A stretch of DNA of 64,000 nt from Tetmemena sp. SeJ-2015 (lineage: Eukaryota; Ciliophora; Spirotrichea; Sporadotrichida; Oxytrichidae): contig JAJKFJ010020978.1 of NCBI GenBank assembly GCA_027382625.1, positions 124,001 through 188,000 on the forward strand, read 5' to 3'. A program made the translations under genes and the position numbers. This document shows, in pieces, positions 11,089 through 21,969 of this stretch. The notes beneath the pieces are model-generated. The model worked only from the letters and a program-made list of their open reading frames with translations. It was not told the origin of the DNA and did no database searches. Position 1 is the first letter of the stretch, and the number at the start of each line of letters is the position of its first letter.

Positions 11089-12419
11089 CCCTTTTTATAA
11101 TTTAAATACTTTCAAAAATATTATAAACGTTTTGCGTCTCTTTATTTAGCAATCCTGATAAGCTTCTTTCTTTTCTGATTATATTTATATTATAGAATAT
11201 TAGTGAGGAAATAAATGTACCAGATAGGATAGTATTGTTTTCAGGGAGTATCTTCTTAAGTCTCTAACCTTAAGAAGAGTGTGGAATTCCATCATTGTTG
11301 CTAGGCAGGCAGCAACACAAAAGCCTTTGGAAAAAGCTCATTAATTTATTAATTTAACACTCATTAAATTAAAAAAACTTAAATTTTAAAGGTATCAAAA
11401 TAAAAATTGTGAATGTGCTCTAATCAATTTGAGAATTTATTACTTTTTGACTTTAAATTCAATGAGAATTTATGATTCATCTCCTGCCAATTAGATTCAA
11501 AACCCACTTTGTTATAGAGCCACTGTATTAGTTATCTAGTATTGAATAACTTATTTTGTGAATATGTTCTTTGAAAAACAACAACAAAATTAAAATGGTA
11601 GTGAGTTAATCAAAGGAAAAATATCTAATTTATCTATTTAATAAAAAAGCATTAAAAGACAAAGGCTTTTATTTAGTAAGTAAAAATAAAATTTTACCAA
11701 AGAAATCTGTAATCAAATGTTAACCTACAATCAATGATAGAGCACATTTTATTTAAAATGAGAATTTCTATTCATTCAGCTATAATAAAATACCTTAAAA
11801 TGATACCTCCTTAATTTAGTTATTCATATTGAATGAACTTTTTTTAATGAAATAAAATATAAAAATAAACAAATCTCATCAACATTAAGATTAAAATGAA
11901 AAGTGAGATGGACAAATAAAACCTTACTGTATAAAAGAAGAGAGTGACTTTGTTAGTTGGTTCTCAAACTGAAAGAAAATCTAAAGTTATTATGCAACCT
12001 AGGGATCAAGAAACTCTGGGCATCATATTAACTCAGAGTGATTAAAAATCTTTTACAAAAAGAGGAATGGTACTACAATCTTCTTCTCTTCTCGATGTAC
12101 TGATTTATTATTTTCATAAATTTGGTTTATAGGAGCAATCTAATTTTTTAAACTTAGGAAAATAAATTTTATAATCTAAGTTGATTTAGAGCAGATTGTC
12201 CAAGATTTAATCTAAGATGCTAGTAAATTTTATATCTTCTTTTGTTTAGACATCATACTTTCTCGAAATACTAATTCTAAGCCATACAAAAAACTAAATA
12301 ACTATTGCTAGTATATTTGAGATACATATTTATTTGCTTTATTAATTTTTATTGATACTTTCTGAATCTAATTTGCAGAAGAGCTAGCCAAAGATAGAAT
12401 CATAAAATCAGTCAAGCTA
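11089..12419. other. AT-rich spacer, no gene seen
   Basis: Between the divergent RCC1 (minus) and LRR (plus) genes. High AT, short scattered frames only. It should contain the promoters of both flanking genes, but no defined element was recognised. Confidence 0.5.
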
Positions 12420-15200
12420 ATGAAAAATAGTTATTTGATGAACCAGGATTCCGAATCTGAAATCAATTACAATAAGAATTCTACAAATGCGTACAAAGAA
12501 TCGCCATAAAGAAATTTTATATAAGTTAACTATTTAAATTTATCTATAAAGATCTTAGACTCCATAATTTTAAAAACATATAAGAGGATCTGCAAACATT
12601 TGCAATCTCTTAAGAGGAAGTAAAATTTTTTCTAATATATTTTAATTAAATGATTAAGAGAGACCCAGCCAGAGTAAAACTATTACAGCAATCAATCAGT
12701 TCTCAAATAAAGCATGAATAAAGATCTATATCTCATCGAGGAAGAGAGTGCATCAAGATTCACACTCCTTCCAAAATTTCCAAGCGGCCATAGTCTACTG
12801 TCAGATAAGTTTACCTTTACTAACTCTAATTTTATTTTTACTCCAAGGCCATAATCTTCTCTATTTGCTCAAGGACTTTTGAAAACACCCTCAAGTTAGT
12901 TTAAATTTGGTTAGCCTCATCCCTTTCAAAAGAAGAACCTTTGCTAAGAACTGTCTCTGAAATTCATCAGATAGTGAAAAACATGGAGATCATTGATTTT
13001 GAGAAAGATGCGAGAAAGTCAGTATTTCTCGATAGTGAAATCGATGTGCTGTATATGGCTAAGTGCATAGATTCAGGAGTGCCCTTCTACTAAGAGTAGA
13101 TGCTTAAGTTAAGCGATACATCGATGGAGAGAGCTTAATAGAAAGGCAAAGCTGATAGAGATGAATCTTGGACTCCAAATGAGCAAGGTCATAACTGAAA
13201 TAGCTCTCAAAAGCAACAGGATTTCAACATTGTAAGTAAAGTTCAAATATTTATAAACTTTATTAGATTTTGAGCAAGAACAAGGTTGGAGATCATGGGG
13301 CATAAATATTTGCAGAGATGATTATGAGAACTAATTCTCTTGTGAAGCTTGATCTCTCCTCAAACGAGATTACTAAAGCTGGAGCGAAAGTTAAGATGAG
13401 AATATTTTTTTAAAGCAATAAGTGAAGCATTGAAGCTTAACAGTACCTTGGTCGATTTGAGCTTATAGTTATGAGGGACTTCACTCTAATGCAATCAGTG
13501 AAGAAGGTGCAAAAGATTTAGCTAAAATGTTTAGAAGAATAAAATCCTCTCTTCTTGAATCTTGGAGGAAACAAGTTGGGGAATGAAGGGCTCTCTTATC
13601 TTAGTAATATAATCCATCCCTCTTAGGAAAGCAGTCTCATATCCTTAAACGTCAGTAACAATGAAATCACACAAGATGGCTGCAATACTTCCTCAAGTCT
13701 CTTGTCCAGTCTCAATTAGTTGAACTAGACATGAGAAAAAACGAAATCGGTCATAGAGGAGCTCACAGCTTTGGTGAGGCTCTAAAGATTAATCAACACT
13801 TACAGAGACTTTCACTTAGCAGTTGTGATATCGGACCGAAGGGGCTTTAAGACATCTGCAACGGCTTAAAGAAGAATAAAATCTCACACATCTAAACTTA
13901 TCCTTAAACGATTTCTATTTTGGCATCCCTACGAGTCTCTAGCACTGTTTGTAGGCTAACTAAACCATCCTTGTTTTGGATCTCAATCACTGTAGACTCG
14001 GCCTAAGATGTTGCTTGGTTTAACTGATGGATTGTTCCTCAACAAATCTTTGAATAAGTTGTACTTAAGGAATAATCAAATAGAGGATCACATTATTGAG
14101 ATTCTTGCCCACATTTTACTGAATCCTTCTTTTCCTTTGAAAGAGCTGGATTTGAGTTAGAACTTCATAACTGATTTCGGTGGAGTGGCTCTTGCAAATG
14201 CTTTGACCTTCAATACTAGTCTGGAACTACTTAATTTGAAGCTGAAATTTTACAAGACGAGTCAGCCTCCGAGTGTTAGTCCGTGAGAGCAAGTAACAAA
14301 GTGATCAACGAATACTACTGAAGAACAATTTCGTGTCTCTCAGATTCGTGATTTAGCTGAATGAACTACTAGAGAATAACATACGGTCTGAACCATAAAA
14401 TAAGATACCAGATACAAGTCCACCATCCATAAACTTAAAGGTCATAAGCAACATATTGAGCCTACTAAGTTACTCACTCTCTATAAATCATTTTTTACTG
14501 ATTGAAGAAGCTAAGGTGTCAAAATTTGAGGAGGATGTGAGACTAGAGAGGTAAAAGGAGATTTGGGATTGGAGGTAGAGGAAGAAGAACTGAAGACATA
14601 AAGGCTTACGGAAGTGAAATAGTAGAATATGTTCAATATTCAGGAGTTGAGCAAGTAATAGAGAAGATTTAGACTCTCTACGAAGAGCAGGTAAGGGATA
14701 GAGCAAGTGAGGAGAATATAGAGACAAGCCACTTGCTAAACATCAAGAAATAGATATTTAAACTATAAGTTGATATCGAGGAGCAAAGAAGGTACCTTGA
14801 CAAGAAAAAGAACGATACCAATAAACAGAGGGAGCTTTTGATGAAGGAGCTGCATGAATGGAATAATAAAATTGATAATCAGTAGTTCGTTCATGGAAGC
14901 TATATGAAGAGAATAGAGGTTGAATTTTTAAGTTTAAAATGTAAATTGTTTGAACAAGAACAGCAGAAAAAGATTAGTGAAGAGATTCAACAAGCTGTAG
15001 AGATAGAGAAGAGGAAAAGTATGGGCATTAAAACTCCGAAGGCATAATATTTATTTATAGATGTTGTAAGTAACAGATGGCTTCCAATTAGAGACAAAGA
15101 AAACCTTGAAAAAGAAGGGGACAAAGAAAATCAAATGAATTTGAATGTTTTTGAGAATTTATCATTTAAAACAAAAATATATTTTATAATTCATCTATAA
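12420..15200 (+). CDS. Leucine-rich-repeat (RI type) protein with C-terminal coiled coil
   Basis: An Asn/Ser-rich N-terminal part (MKNSYLMNQDSESEINYN, then IKRDPARVKLLQQSISSQ) precedes a series of ribonuclease-inhibitor-type LRRs: SLVKLDLSSNEITKAGAKV (13340), LNLGGNKLGNEGLSYLSN, SLISLNVSNNEITQDG, LVELDMRKNEIGHRGAHSFG, LQRLSLSSCDIGPKGLQDI, LNKLYLRNNQIEDHIIEIL and LKELDLSQNFITDFGGVALA (14150). From about 14500 on the protein is a long charged helix (IEEAKVSKFEEDVRLERQ, then KELHEWNNKIDNQQFVHGSY and EQEQQKKISEEIQQAVEIEK). Animal LRRC45, a centrosomal linker protein, has the same LRR + coiled-coil layout, so a basal-body role is possible, but this is inference. Short inserts break the frame in several places (about 12800, 13390, 14290, 14630). 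The exact start and end are uncertain. Confidence 0.7.
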
Positions 15201-15270
15201 AAAATGGCAATCATTTCTTAAGATTAGGTTTATGATTTTATGCAGATTAAATTTATATATCTGTATTATT

Positions 15271-18019
15271 TCAAAACTTATTTGAAGAGGTCTTAACATT
15301 TGAGAGATACGTTTCATAATTTATAACTTTAGAAAGCCGATATCTCTTAATTTCTTCCTCTTCAAATAACTCTTAAGCTCTCTTCTCTTCCTCCTCTCTC
15401 TGCCTTTTTTCATCCTCCTCTTTTTAAACTATAATCCTCCACTCTTCAAACTCCTAATCTCTCTTGAACCTCAAATTCATTATCTTCTTATAAATTATAT
15501 AGCTATATTTATAATTATTAGCTTCTCGTAATCATTCAGATTAGAAATAAGAAGCTTCTAATTCATGTGCAGTGTCCTTAATAGATCATGTAAGCGTTCG
15601 TTCGTTCTCAGATCAGGCTCTTTCTCATTATAGAATTGTGCAAAAGCAGGATCAAATGATTCTTGCTAAGCCTTTTTGAAAAGATCTAAGAAGCTAGTCA
15701 CATACTTTTTTGAAAAATCATGCAACTGACATTCCTTATAGGATGCTTTAAGAAGTGTATAAGGAGAGAAAAAGCTCTCTTTAAAACTTTTGCTCAAGAA
15801 AGTATACTTCTCAGTTATGAAATCTGTGAATTTCTATATGTGATGTTGAGTTTCAAGCTAGTAATTTCTAATTAAAGTGTTCTCTCGAGTTAGTAAGATT
15901 ATCTGAGTTCTTTATTTACTCTCGAGCAAGTAAATTTCGTTCACAATATTCATCATTAGCCTGTGTGACTATCTTTTAGACTTCTTAGCCAGAGATATTA
16001 AGTTCTTCAATCTATCTCGTTGGGTCAGTTAAGAATTAACTTTGATGAATTTTTCAACAGTTGATGGGACTACCTTGGGTGTGGCATCTCTTGACAATCT
16101 ATCAGAGACATATTAGCACCACTGCTCGTAATTTTCCTGTCCGAGTAAAGAGCTGTTTTTCATCAGCGCTTACTTTCTAGTTTCTTAAATCTACCCTATA
16201 GGAAGCATACCCAGAAAAATCAACTGATCGATTGACTATCTAAAAGTTGAAAATGAAATTATCTTACCTCAATAAATGAAGTGCTTAGCTAATTTAATCT
16301 GAGTTCGGAATCTCACTCTTCACTACAAAGCTGTCATATATGCCAGAGAGACATTTGAATAGTTCTGTCACTATACTCTCACATTTCAAAAGCGCTGCTT
16401 GATTCAAGTCAATCTTAATTTTGAATTAATTGCTTTCTTCAATTTCATTGTCTTCCTTTTCATTCTTTGATTCATTTACAAAAGGATGATGATCATAGAA
16501 AGTGCTTGAGTAAATCTATCTTTCTTTCTCAACAGTAGAATGAAAAGTCTTTTTAAGTTTGACGATGAAATTCCTTGGATCAGCGCTCTTAAAAAATTCC
16601 TTTATTTGTTCCTCTCTAATCTCATCTAATGTTTACACCTCATCCTCTTCCATCCTCTACTGATAATCTGCAATAGGTATCTCAGATAATCGAGGCTTCA
16701 ATGTCTCTCCTTGCGTTTCTATCTTACCTTGCTTTTAAGCCTATGCTTTTCTAAAATTCTTTCTCTGTTTGTCTTGTTTCTGTTTCCTGAGCAATTCCTC
16801 CTGTCTTTTCTTCTCAAGCAGCCTTTCTCTTCTCTTTTGATAAATTAGCTCAGCCTTTTTACTGGAAAGCATTACTGATTCCTCCAGGTAATGCAAGATT
16901 CTTTCAGTTTCTCAAACTAACTTCGATTAACTTGCTACGGTATCTGAGAGCAGTTTATTTTAGCGAGTTAGCTAAATGAGCTAAGACTTTAGCAAGTGAT
17001 ATCTGCGAATGTCAATATCTGGGGGATGGTCTTGCATGGCTTATCTAAATTCATTCATCTGCTTATTATAGGTCTTTAACTGTAGGTTCTCTTGCTGCAA
17101 TTCTGAAATCTAGGCTCTAAGTGAGTTGACTTCATTAAACTACGAGGTACTCACAAAATTAGAGAGGCGAGATAAGTCCACCTTCTATACCGATTCCTAG
17201 AGTTTTTGCAGTGAAACATCATTCACAACACTTTAATTTAGCCTTCTCAAATTGCTCTTTTTGTTAGGCATTAATCCTAAGTAACCCTTATTGGTGTCAT
17301 AGTTTACAGTTACATTTTATGGCAACTCATCTTAATTTGTGGCATGGTTTTAAGTGGAGAAATTATCCTAGCTCTAATCAAGCTTGCTTTTAAACGACGC
17401 TCGTGGTCTGTCTCACAATTATTTATCTTATGCGTGAAACATGTTATTACAAACAAATATTAAAGAGAAAAAGTAAATAGAGTATATCTGATCTAATGAT
17501 AATGAATTGCTGCTTATTCATTTAATCTTCAGCCGTTTTAAGGATACTTTCTTCGATAACTTACTTTAAAACCTTCACTGACTTCTATCTGTGAAATTCC
17601 TGCTTTTATTGCTCTTACTTAGAAAGTGTGGGGCATTAAAATAAGTTGCCTCTAAACTTTGAGGAGGGGTTGCAAAATGGCTCTGATTATGTTACTATTT
17701 TAGTGAAAATAACGACCTTTCATTCATAAACTTAAATGTGGATAGAGTTAGTATTTAAAGGATTTATTTAAAATCTAAGTGATTAATTGATTGGCGAACT
17801 TTGATAGCTCTAAATGTAAGATGCATCGATCTGAACTTAGTCTATGTCAGACTACTATTCATCTAATCTCTCTGGACTCAGTTGTAAAATTATTTATTAA
17901 GCAAAGCCTCTTTGTTTATTTTCACTGGTGGAAGTTACTTCTGAGTTTAAAATAGATCTTCTTTTCTGTGAAAGAGGTCTTAATTGTGCCAAACTATTTG
18001 ATTTATTGAATGCTCTCAT
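15271..18019 (-). CDS. Long coiled-coil protein, unrecognised
   Basis: The proposed start MRAFNKSNSLAQLRPLSQKR (18019) is followed by a Ser/Gln-rich head, NVTVNYDTNKGYLGLMPNKK, and then long heptad-rich segments: ISELQQENLQLKTYNKQMNE, LIQLTRQNKLLSDTVASQSK, VMLSSKKAELIYQKRRERL, EKKRQEELLRKQKQDKQRK. After a linker come DDHHPFVNESKNEKED-type acidic sequence and another helical part, DLRTNERLHDLLRTLHMNQK, ending in an Arg/Glu-rich tail and TGA at 15271-15273. No catalytic motif is seen. It looks like a cytoskeletal or ciliary structural protein, but the family is not recognised. It converges with the LRR gene, leaving almost no spacer. AT-rich breaks near 17460-17530 and 17700 are probably IESs. 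Confidence 0.6.
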
Positions 18020-18423
18020 CTTAAATAAATAAAGGAAGTGATTCAACAAAAATAATCTGAGATAAATTGGATTTAGACTTCAAATTATCACTTGAAGGAT
18101 TTTTCAAAAGAGGGTGATCTCAAATACTCCCTCCTTTGTTTTCTTCTTTGAAGCTTATCTGCTTTTTAACATTTTCATGCTCTTTGTCTTTCTTTCTGAG
18201 AGCAACTTAATTCTCTACTACTTAGCTTTTCTAGTACAACATTTTATATTTTAAAAGAATTTAAAGAAAATTGAGATATATCAATATTTAATTTTCTTTA
18301 GATTTAGATTTATGTAAAAATATCTGACTGACAACTCAATCGTATATCTTTGTCAAAGTTGTCCAGATATCTATTTTCTTGTACTACAGTCTTAAAATGA
18401 TTACACCTTTAGGACATAACTCG
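18020..18423. other. Spacer before scrambled locus
   Basis: Contains the 5' flank of the coiled-coil gene; 18120-18230 is coding-like on the minus strand (KADKLQRRKQRREYLRS) and may be an alternative N-terminal exon. The stretch 18330-18420 precedes the LRR-B piece and carries no confident signal. Confidence 0.4.
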
Positions 18424-18675
18424 AATCCCTAAAGTTACAGATAAGTCCATGAAAGAAATAGCGCAGCTCTAAAAACTAGAACACTTGAACCTATACGCAA
18501 ACTCTGAGATTACTGACTAGGGATTTAAATACTTGGCTTCTTCAGGTATTCAAAAGCTATGTTAATATCTGTTCTATAGATAACAACAATCTCAAATTCT
18601 TGGATTTATGTGGCTGCAAGCACCTAAGAGATGACACGTTGATAGAGATAACCAAAAGGAATTCAAACCTAACTT
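18424..18675 (+). CDS. Scrambled LRR gene, second coding segment (MDS-B)
   Basis: Encodes IPKVTDKSMKEIAQLQKLEH, LNLYANSEITDQGFKYLASS and, after a small TA-pointer IES near 18564-18582, NLKFLDLCGCKHLRDDTLIE ending KRNSNLT. These are cysteine-containing LRRs as in FBXL/AMN1 proteins. It starts at pointer AATC (18424-18427), shared with the end of MDS-A at 21474-21477, and ends at ACTT (18672-18675), shared with the inverted start of MDS-C at 21868-21871. The joined reading …WNINQ-IPKVTDKSM… and …NSNLT-WCVSLTDKAVVEG… stays in frame with the repeat period intact. The pointers are short, so their exact borders depend on the protein reading. A second ACTT at 18682-18685 gives a wrong frame. Confidence 0.8.
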
Positions 18676-18719
18676 ATTTAAACTTCAAAAATAAGCCACA
18701 ATCTAGATAATCATTTATA

Positions 18720-18731
18720 TAGTCATTTGCA
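18720..18731 (-). repeat. Pointer copy 1 of the WD gene (12 bp, inverted relative to copy 2)
   Basis: Minus-strand TGCAAATGACTA at the 3' end of WD-1. It matches 21958-21969 on the plus strand exactly. Joining the two through one copy gives HFSANDQYLISASSDKRC, a complete WD-repeat transition. Confidence 0.92.
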
Positions 18732-20937
18732 CTAAAATGAATGCTATTAACTGGCCCGTTATGCCCTCCTAAGCTTGTTAGCTCAATTTTATTGCTGAAC
18801 ATAGGAGTTTTAAGAACTGAAATTGTTGTGTCTTGGGATATTGCAGCAAGTTTTGAACCAAGTGGGCTGTACTTAAGCTGAGTGACGGCGTTTTTATGGA
18901 GCTACTGATCATGTAAGATTTTGAGCTCTTCAGGAACTGTCATGGGCCAGGGCTTAGAGAGAAAATTCCTTGACACTGCGTATTAAGGGCCAGGCTGTGC
19001 AATTTTTTGCTTCTGAGATTTGGAGTATTTCATTGAATTAGGCTGCCCAGAGTATCCTGATGATTTGATCTTTTTATGGAATGTCACAGGCAAATCTATA
19101 AATCATTGTTGAATGTAAAATGAAAATGTTTACTAGTTTTGGAGTATTTCTATGGGAGATTACCAGAGAATCGAGTTTTATTGTAGGTGTCTCCATGATC
19201 ATAAATAGAATCTTACTCTATCTTTTGATTCATAAGCACGAAGATACTCTTAGGATGTGGTTAGAAGCTATTCAAACAAGATACTTCATAGCTATTCTGA
19301 TTGGTATTCCTCTATGAGATTTCGATTTACTAAAAATTATAAACTAGGCTATCTCAGTGTAAATTGACGTATTCTTGAAACTCTGTTGCATTTATTCAGC
19401 CATACTTTCATCATCCTCAGCATCATTCTCGTCAATGACTGAAAATTAGTCAATCTTTTGAAGCCTCTCTAATTCAGGATGAATCGGGTTATCCTCATAA
19501 GCTTTTGCAAATTTCTAGATAAGATCCTCTTCGCCATCGCCATCTTCTTCCTAATCTTCATGATCACTGTTCTCTACATTTTAATCTTGATGCTTATTCT
19601 CTTCTAACTAATAGTGTTTATCTCTCTATCCCCAGGCTGAAGGTTTCCTCTCTTACACTTCTTATGACTTTAAATCTTCTATTTCCATGACCTTGTAGAA
19701 ATTTATCTCTTTTTGGTAGGAAGTGTATGAGGCCACATAGATACTGTTTTAAACTTGGCAGAAAGAACTTCTGTTTGAAACCTTCTCCAGGTATTAGATT
19801 TTCACTACTGCTTCAAAAAATACGTTGACAGTAATTACCTGACTCTGAGTGGATACCATCAGCAAAAGCTAATCCTCAGATTCAGAGTAATTATAACCAA
19901 GAGCATGGATCGTCTTCACTAGAAACAATATACTTTAATTATTAAAATTAAGAAAGCTAGCTTGGTTATTATTCTCTGTATATCTTTCAATTGCATCATT
20001 CAAGTTGACTGAAAGAGTCTCTTCAAAGGAATTCAAGTCAATTAGATTAATTAATTACATTAAATCCACATTAAGATTAAGAGAGCAGTTTGATTAAATG
20101 AAGTAAGCTAGGAGTTGCTTCTCTTAAACATGAGCAATATGCTAGATTGCATCACCTTGCTGTAGTTTCTTCTACTTATATATTTATCTTGTAGATAGAT
20201 TATAGCCCTTGATTACTGCACCACTCTCAAGATAGAAGATTATGTTTTACTGACTGTCGAAAAAGAGTTTCTCTACTTTATTCTCAGTGGGAACCAAATG
20301 AAGCATCTAGTTTGTTATCAGGTTGTAGATTGTGATCGACTAGCTGTCATAAATGGCATAGAAAGCACTAAATTCAATTCAGTTAATGAAATATTTTATT
20401 TACTTTGATTGGCTTTCTATCGATATGAGTTTTGCTTAATCTGTCAATTTCTTTTTAATCGGAGTATAAATGATGAAGAAAATAGGAATCTATGATTAAA
20501 TCAATTTGGTTTTTGCAATAAGATTTCTAGGACTGTTTGAAAACCAGCTGTAAATGTTTTCCTCGCTGTCAATAAATAGAGCCACTGAATTTGTTGATGG
20601 AGCTCCCTTATTACTATGATTAAGTAGTACTTGCTTGATATTACTTTGAATATCACTTTCAAAATTAACTTCCTATACATAAAAATTAATATCATAAAGA
20701 TTATTGTCTTACCTGTGTTTTAAGTTAATTTCCCCATTGAGATACTTTTAGTTCATATATCCTCAGATTTTAGTTATTCTTAAGAGATTTCTATTAAGAA
20801 TCTTGACTGCTTTGAGGTATCGAATTCCCAATTAGGATGTATTTAGAATTGAGTTCGATGATAGTTTAAGGGGAGGCAACTATGTTTTGAATTTAAGCAG
20901 AGGACTTTAGCACTAGTTCCGCTATCTACTCTACCAT
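18720..20937 (-). CDS. Scrambled WD40-repeat protein (WDR27-like), N-terminal coding segments (WD-1)
   Basis: The start MVEQIAELVLKSSAQIQN at 20937 opens a beta-propeller-like N-terminal half: TIIELNSKYILIGNS, RIYELKVSQWGNQLK, then after a 40-nt intron NSVALFIDSEENIYSW, IFYLESGAVIKGYNLS, FLVKTIHALGYN-type repeats. An acidic linker follows (NVENSDHEDQEEDGDGEEDL, 19480-19590), then IQKFAKAYEDNPIHPELE. After an AT-rich break at about 19120-19340, probably an IES, come RNFLSKPWPMTVPEELKI, LKYSPLGSKLAAISQDTTIS and the start of a WD repeat, LTSLGGHNGPVNSIHFSAND. There it stops at 18720, exactly within a 12-bp sequence that recurs inverted at 21958. The second half of that WD repeat is found only on the plus strand, in WD-2. 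WDR27 identity rests mainly on the C-terminal part. Confidence 0.82.
20673..20712 (-). other. 40-nt GT-AG intron in WD gene
   Basis: Coding strand GTAAGACAAT…ATGTATAG between QLKTQ and EVNFESDIQSN. The consensus borders and lack of a flanking repeat mark it as an intron, unlike the IESs. Confidence 0.8.
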
Positions 20938-21019
20938 TTAAATTTCGAATTAATATAATATTATCTCAATAAATAATTACACACAAATTTACTATAATAA
21001 TTAAACAAGAACACTAACA
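20938..21019. promoter_or_regulatory. 82-bp shared 5' spacer between divergent WD and LRR genes
   Basis: Only 82 AT-rich bases separate the WD start codon (minus, 20937) from the LRR start codon (plus, 21020). It must hold the 5' ends of both genes if they lie on one somatic chromosome. No specific box was recognised. Confidence 0.55.
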
Positions 21020-21477
21020 ATGGAAAATTCGTACAATGGCAATGCATAAATCTCAAAGATCCTCTTCACGATTCTTGAATGTGAATCTGAAGTAGGAACA
21101 CTTGTGAAGTGCCTACAACTAAATAATTCTATTCGTCTGTTCTTCAAATAGAAGATAAACTTTGGAGAGATCAGAAGCCTATAATGCAGAGATAAAAGCA
21201 AACTCTCAAGTAAGATCCATAAATGATACGAAGTGAGTTTATAGAAAATTTTGTCAGAAGGGTATTTAAGTATTTTGGCCTAGGATTAAAGTCTATCAAC
21301 TTTGAATTCTCTGCAATTACTGATGAGTATATTGAATCCACCACTTTCCCTGAAAGTCTGGAGAGTATTAATCTCAATGGATGCAGAGAGATATCTGAGA
21401 AGACTTGCATTCATCTTTACAAGCAGTGTAAAAATCTGAAGAGGATAGGTATGTTTGCTTGGAATATCAACTAAATC
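21020..21477 (+). CDS. Scrambled LRR gene (FBXL/AMN1-like), first coding segment (MDS-A)
   Basis: The start codon at 21020 gives MENSYNGNAQISKILFTILE, a region that could be a weak F-box (ISKILFTILECESEVGTLVK), though this is not certain. A 35-nt intron (21210-21244) follows. The next part is NFVRRVFKYFGLGLKSINFE, then LRRs: TTFPESLESINLNGCREISE, IHLYKQCKNLKRIGMFAWNI. It ends at AATC 21474-21477, the pointer that also starts MDS-B. So the first segment of the gene lies about 2.6 kb to the right of the second. FBXL proteins are substrate adaptors of SCF ubiquitin ligases; that role depends on the F-box and is only inferred. Confidence 0.8.
21210..21244 (+). other. 35-nt GT-AG intron in LRR gene
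   Basis: GTAAGATCCA…GTTTATAG interrupts a Lys/Ser codon region; removal joins RDKSKLS to KNFVRRVFKYF in frame. The reading without removal hits TGA. Confidence 0.78.
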
Positions 21478-21620
21478 TTAAGAGTTTTATTGGGAATGAA
21501 ATTAGATTTTTGGGCTAAGAACTCATCCTGCAATTATTTAAACCAACTTATGTGGTTGCAAATATCTTACTGATATAGTAAATTAGTGAGATGAATTATT
21601 CAAAATCTTATAATGATTAA

Positions 21621-21871
21621 TCAGGAATGAAAAATTAAGACTTTTAAATTAGGGAAGAGGCTTTTCAGAGTTTGCTCGTCTGATTTTGTGATATCTCTGC
21701 ATCCATTAACATCAAGTGTCTCAATGGTATGTTTTTTGCAGATTCTGCAATACTCTCAATGGATTTATCGGTGATAGTGACTATTCCGAAGAGACTAAGA
21801 AGATTTAGACTTTTCAAGTTAGCGGCAACTCCTTCCACAACAGCCTTGTCAGTCAAGGAAACACACCAAGT
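21621..21871 (-). CDS. Scrambled LRR gene, third and last coding segment (MDS-C, inverted)
   Basis: On the minus strand from pointer ACTT (21868-21871): TWCVSLTDKAVVEGVAANLK, SLNLLSLFGIVTITDKSIES, then IETLDVNGCRDITKSDEQTL and the end FPNLKVLIFHS, with TGA at 21621-21623. Between IAES and IETLD the frame slips by one base near an A6 run (21733-21745), which may be a base-calling error, a natural indel or a tiny IES. The piece is inverted relative to MDS-A and MDS-B and lies just right of MDS-A. Confidence 0.78.
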
Positions 21872-21957
21872 CTAAAAACAAAAGCTTAGATAAAGGATTT
21901 TTACCAAGTTTAAATAAGTTATGTATCAACTTTTCCTGATTAACACTTATTTTCAAA

Positions 21958-21969
21958 TGCAAATGACTA
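21958..21969 (+). repeat. Pointer copy 2 of the WD gene (12 bp)
   Basis: TGCAAATGACTA at the 5' border of WD-2, the inverted partner of 18720-18731. Upstream of it the frame has no WD-repeat coding sense; downstream it does. Confidence 0.92.

Noticed and set aside
18682..18685. Second ACTT as the LRR B-to-C pointer
   Set aside because: Joining there puts MDS-C out of frame with an early TGA; the ACTT at 18672-18675 keeps the repeat reading.
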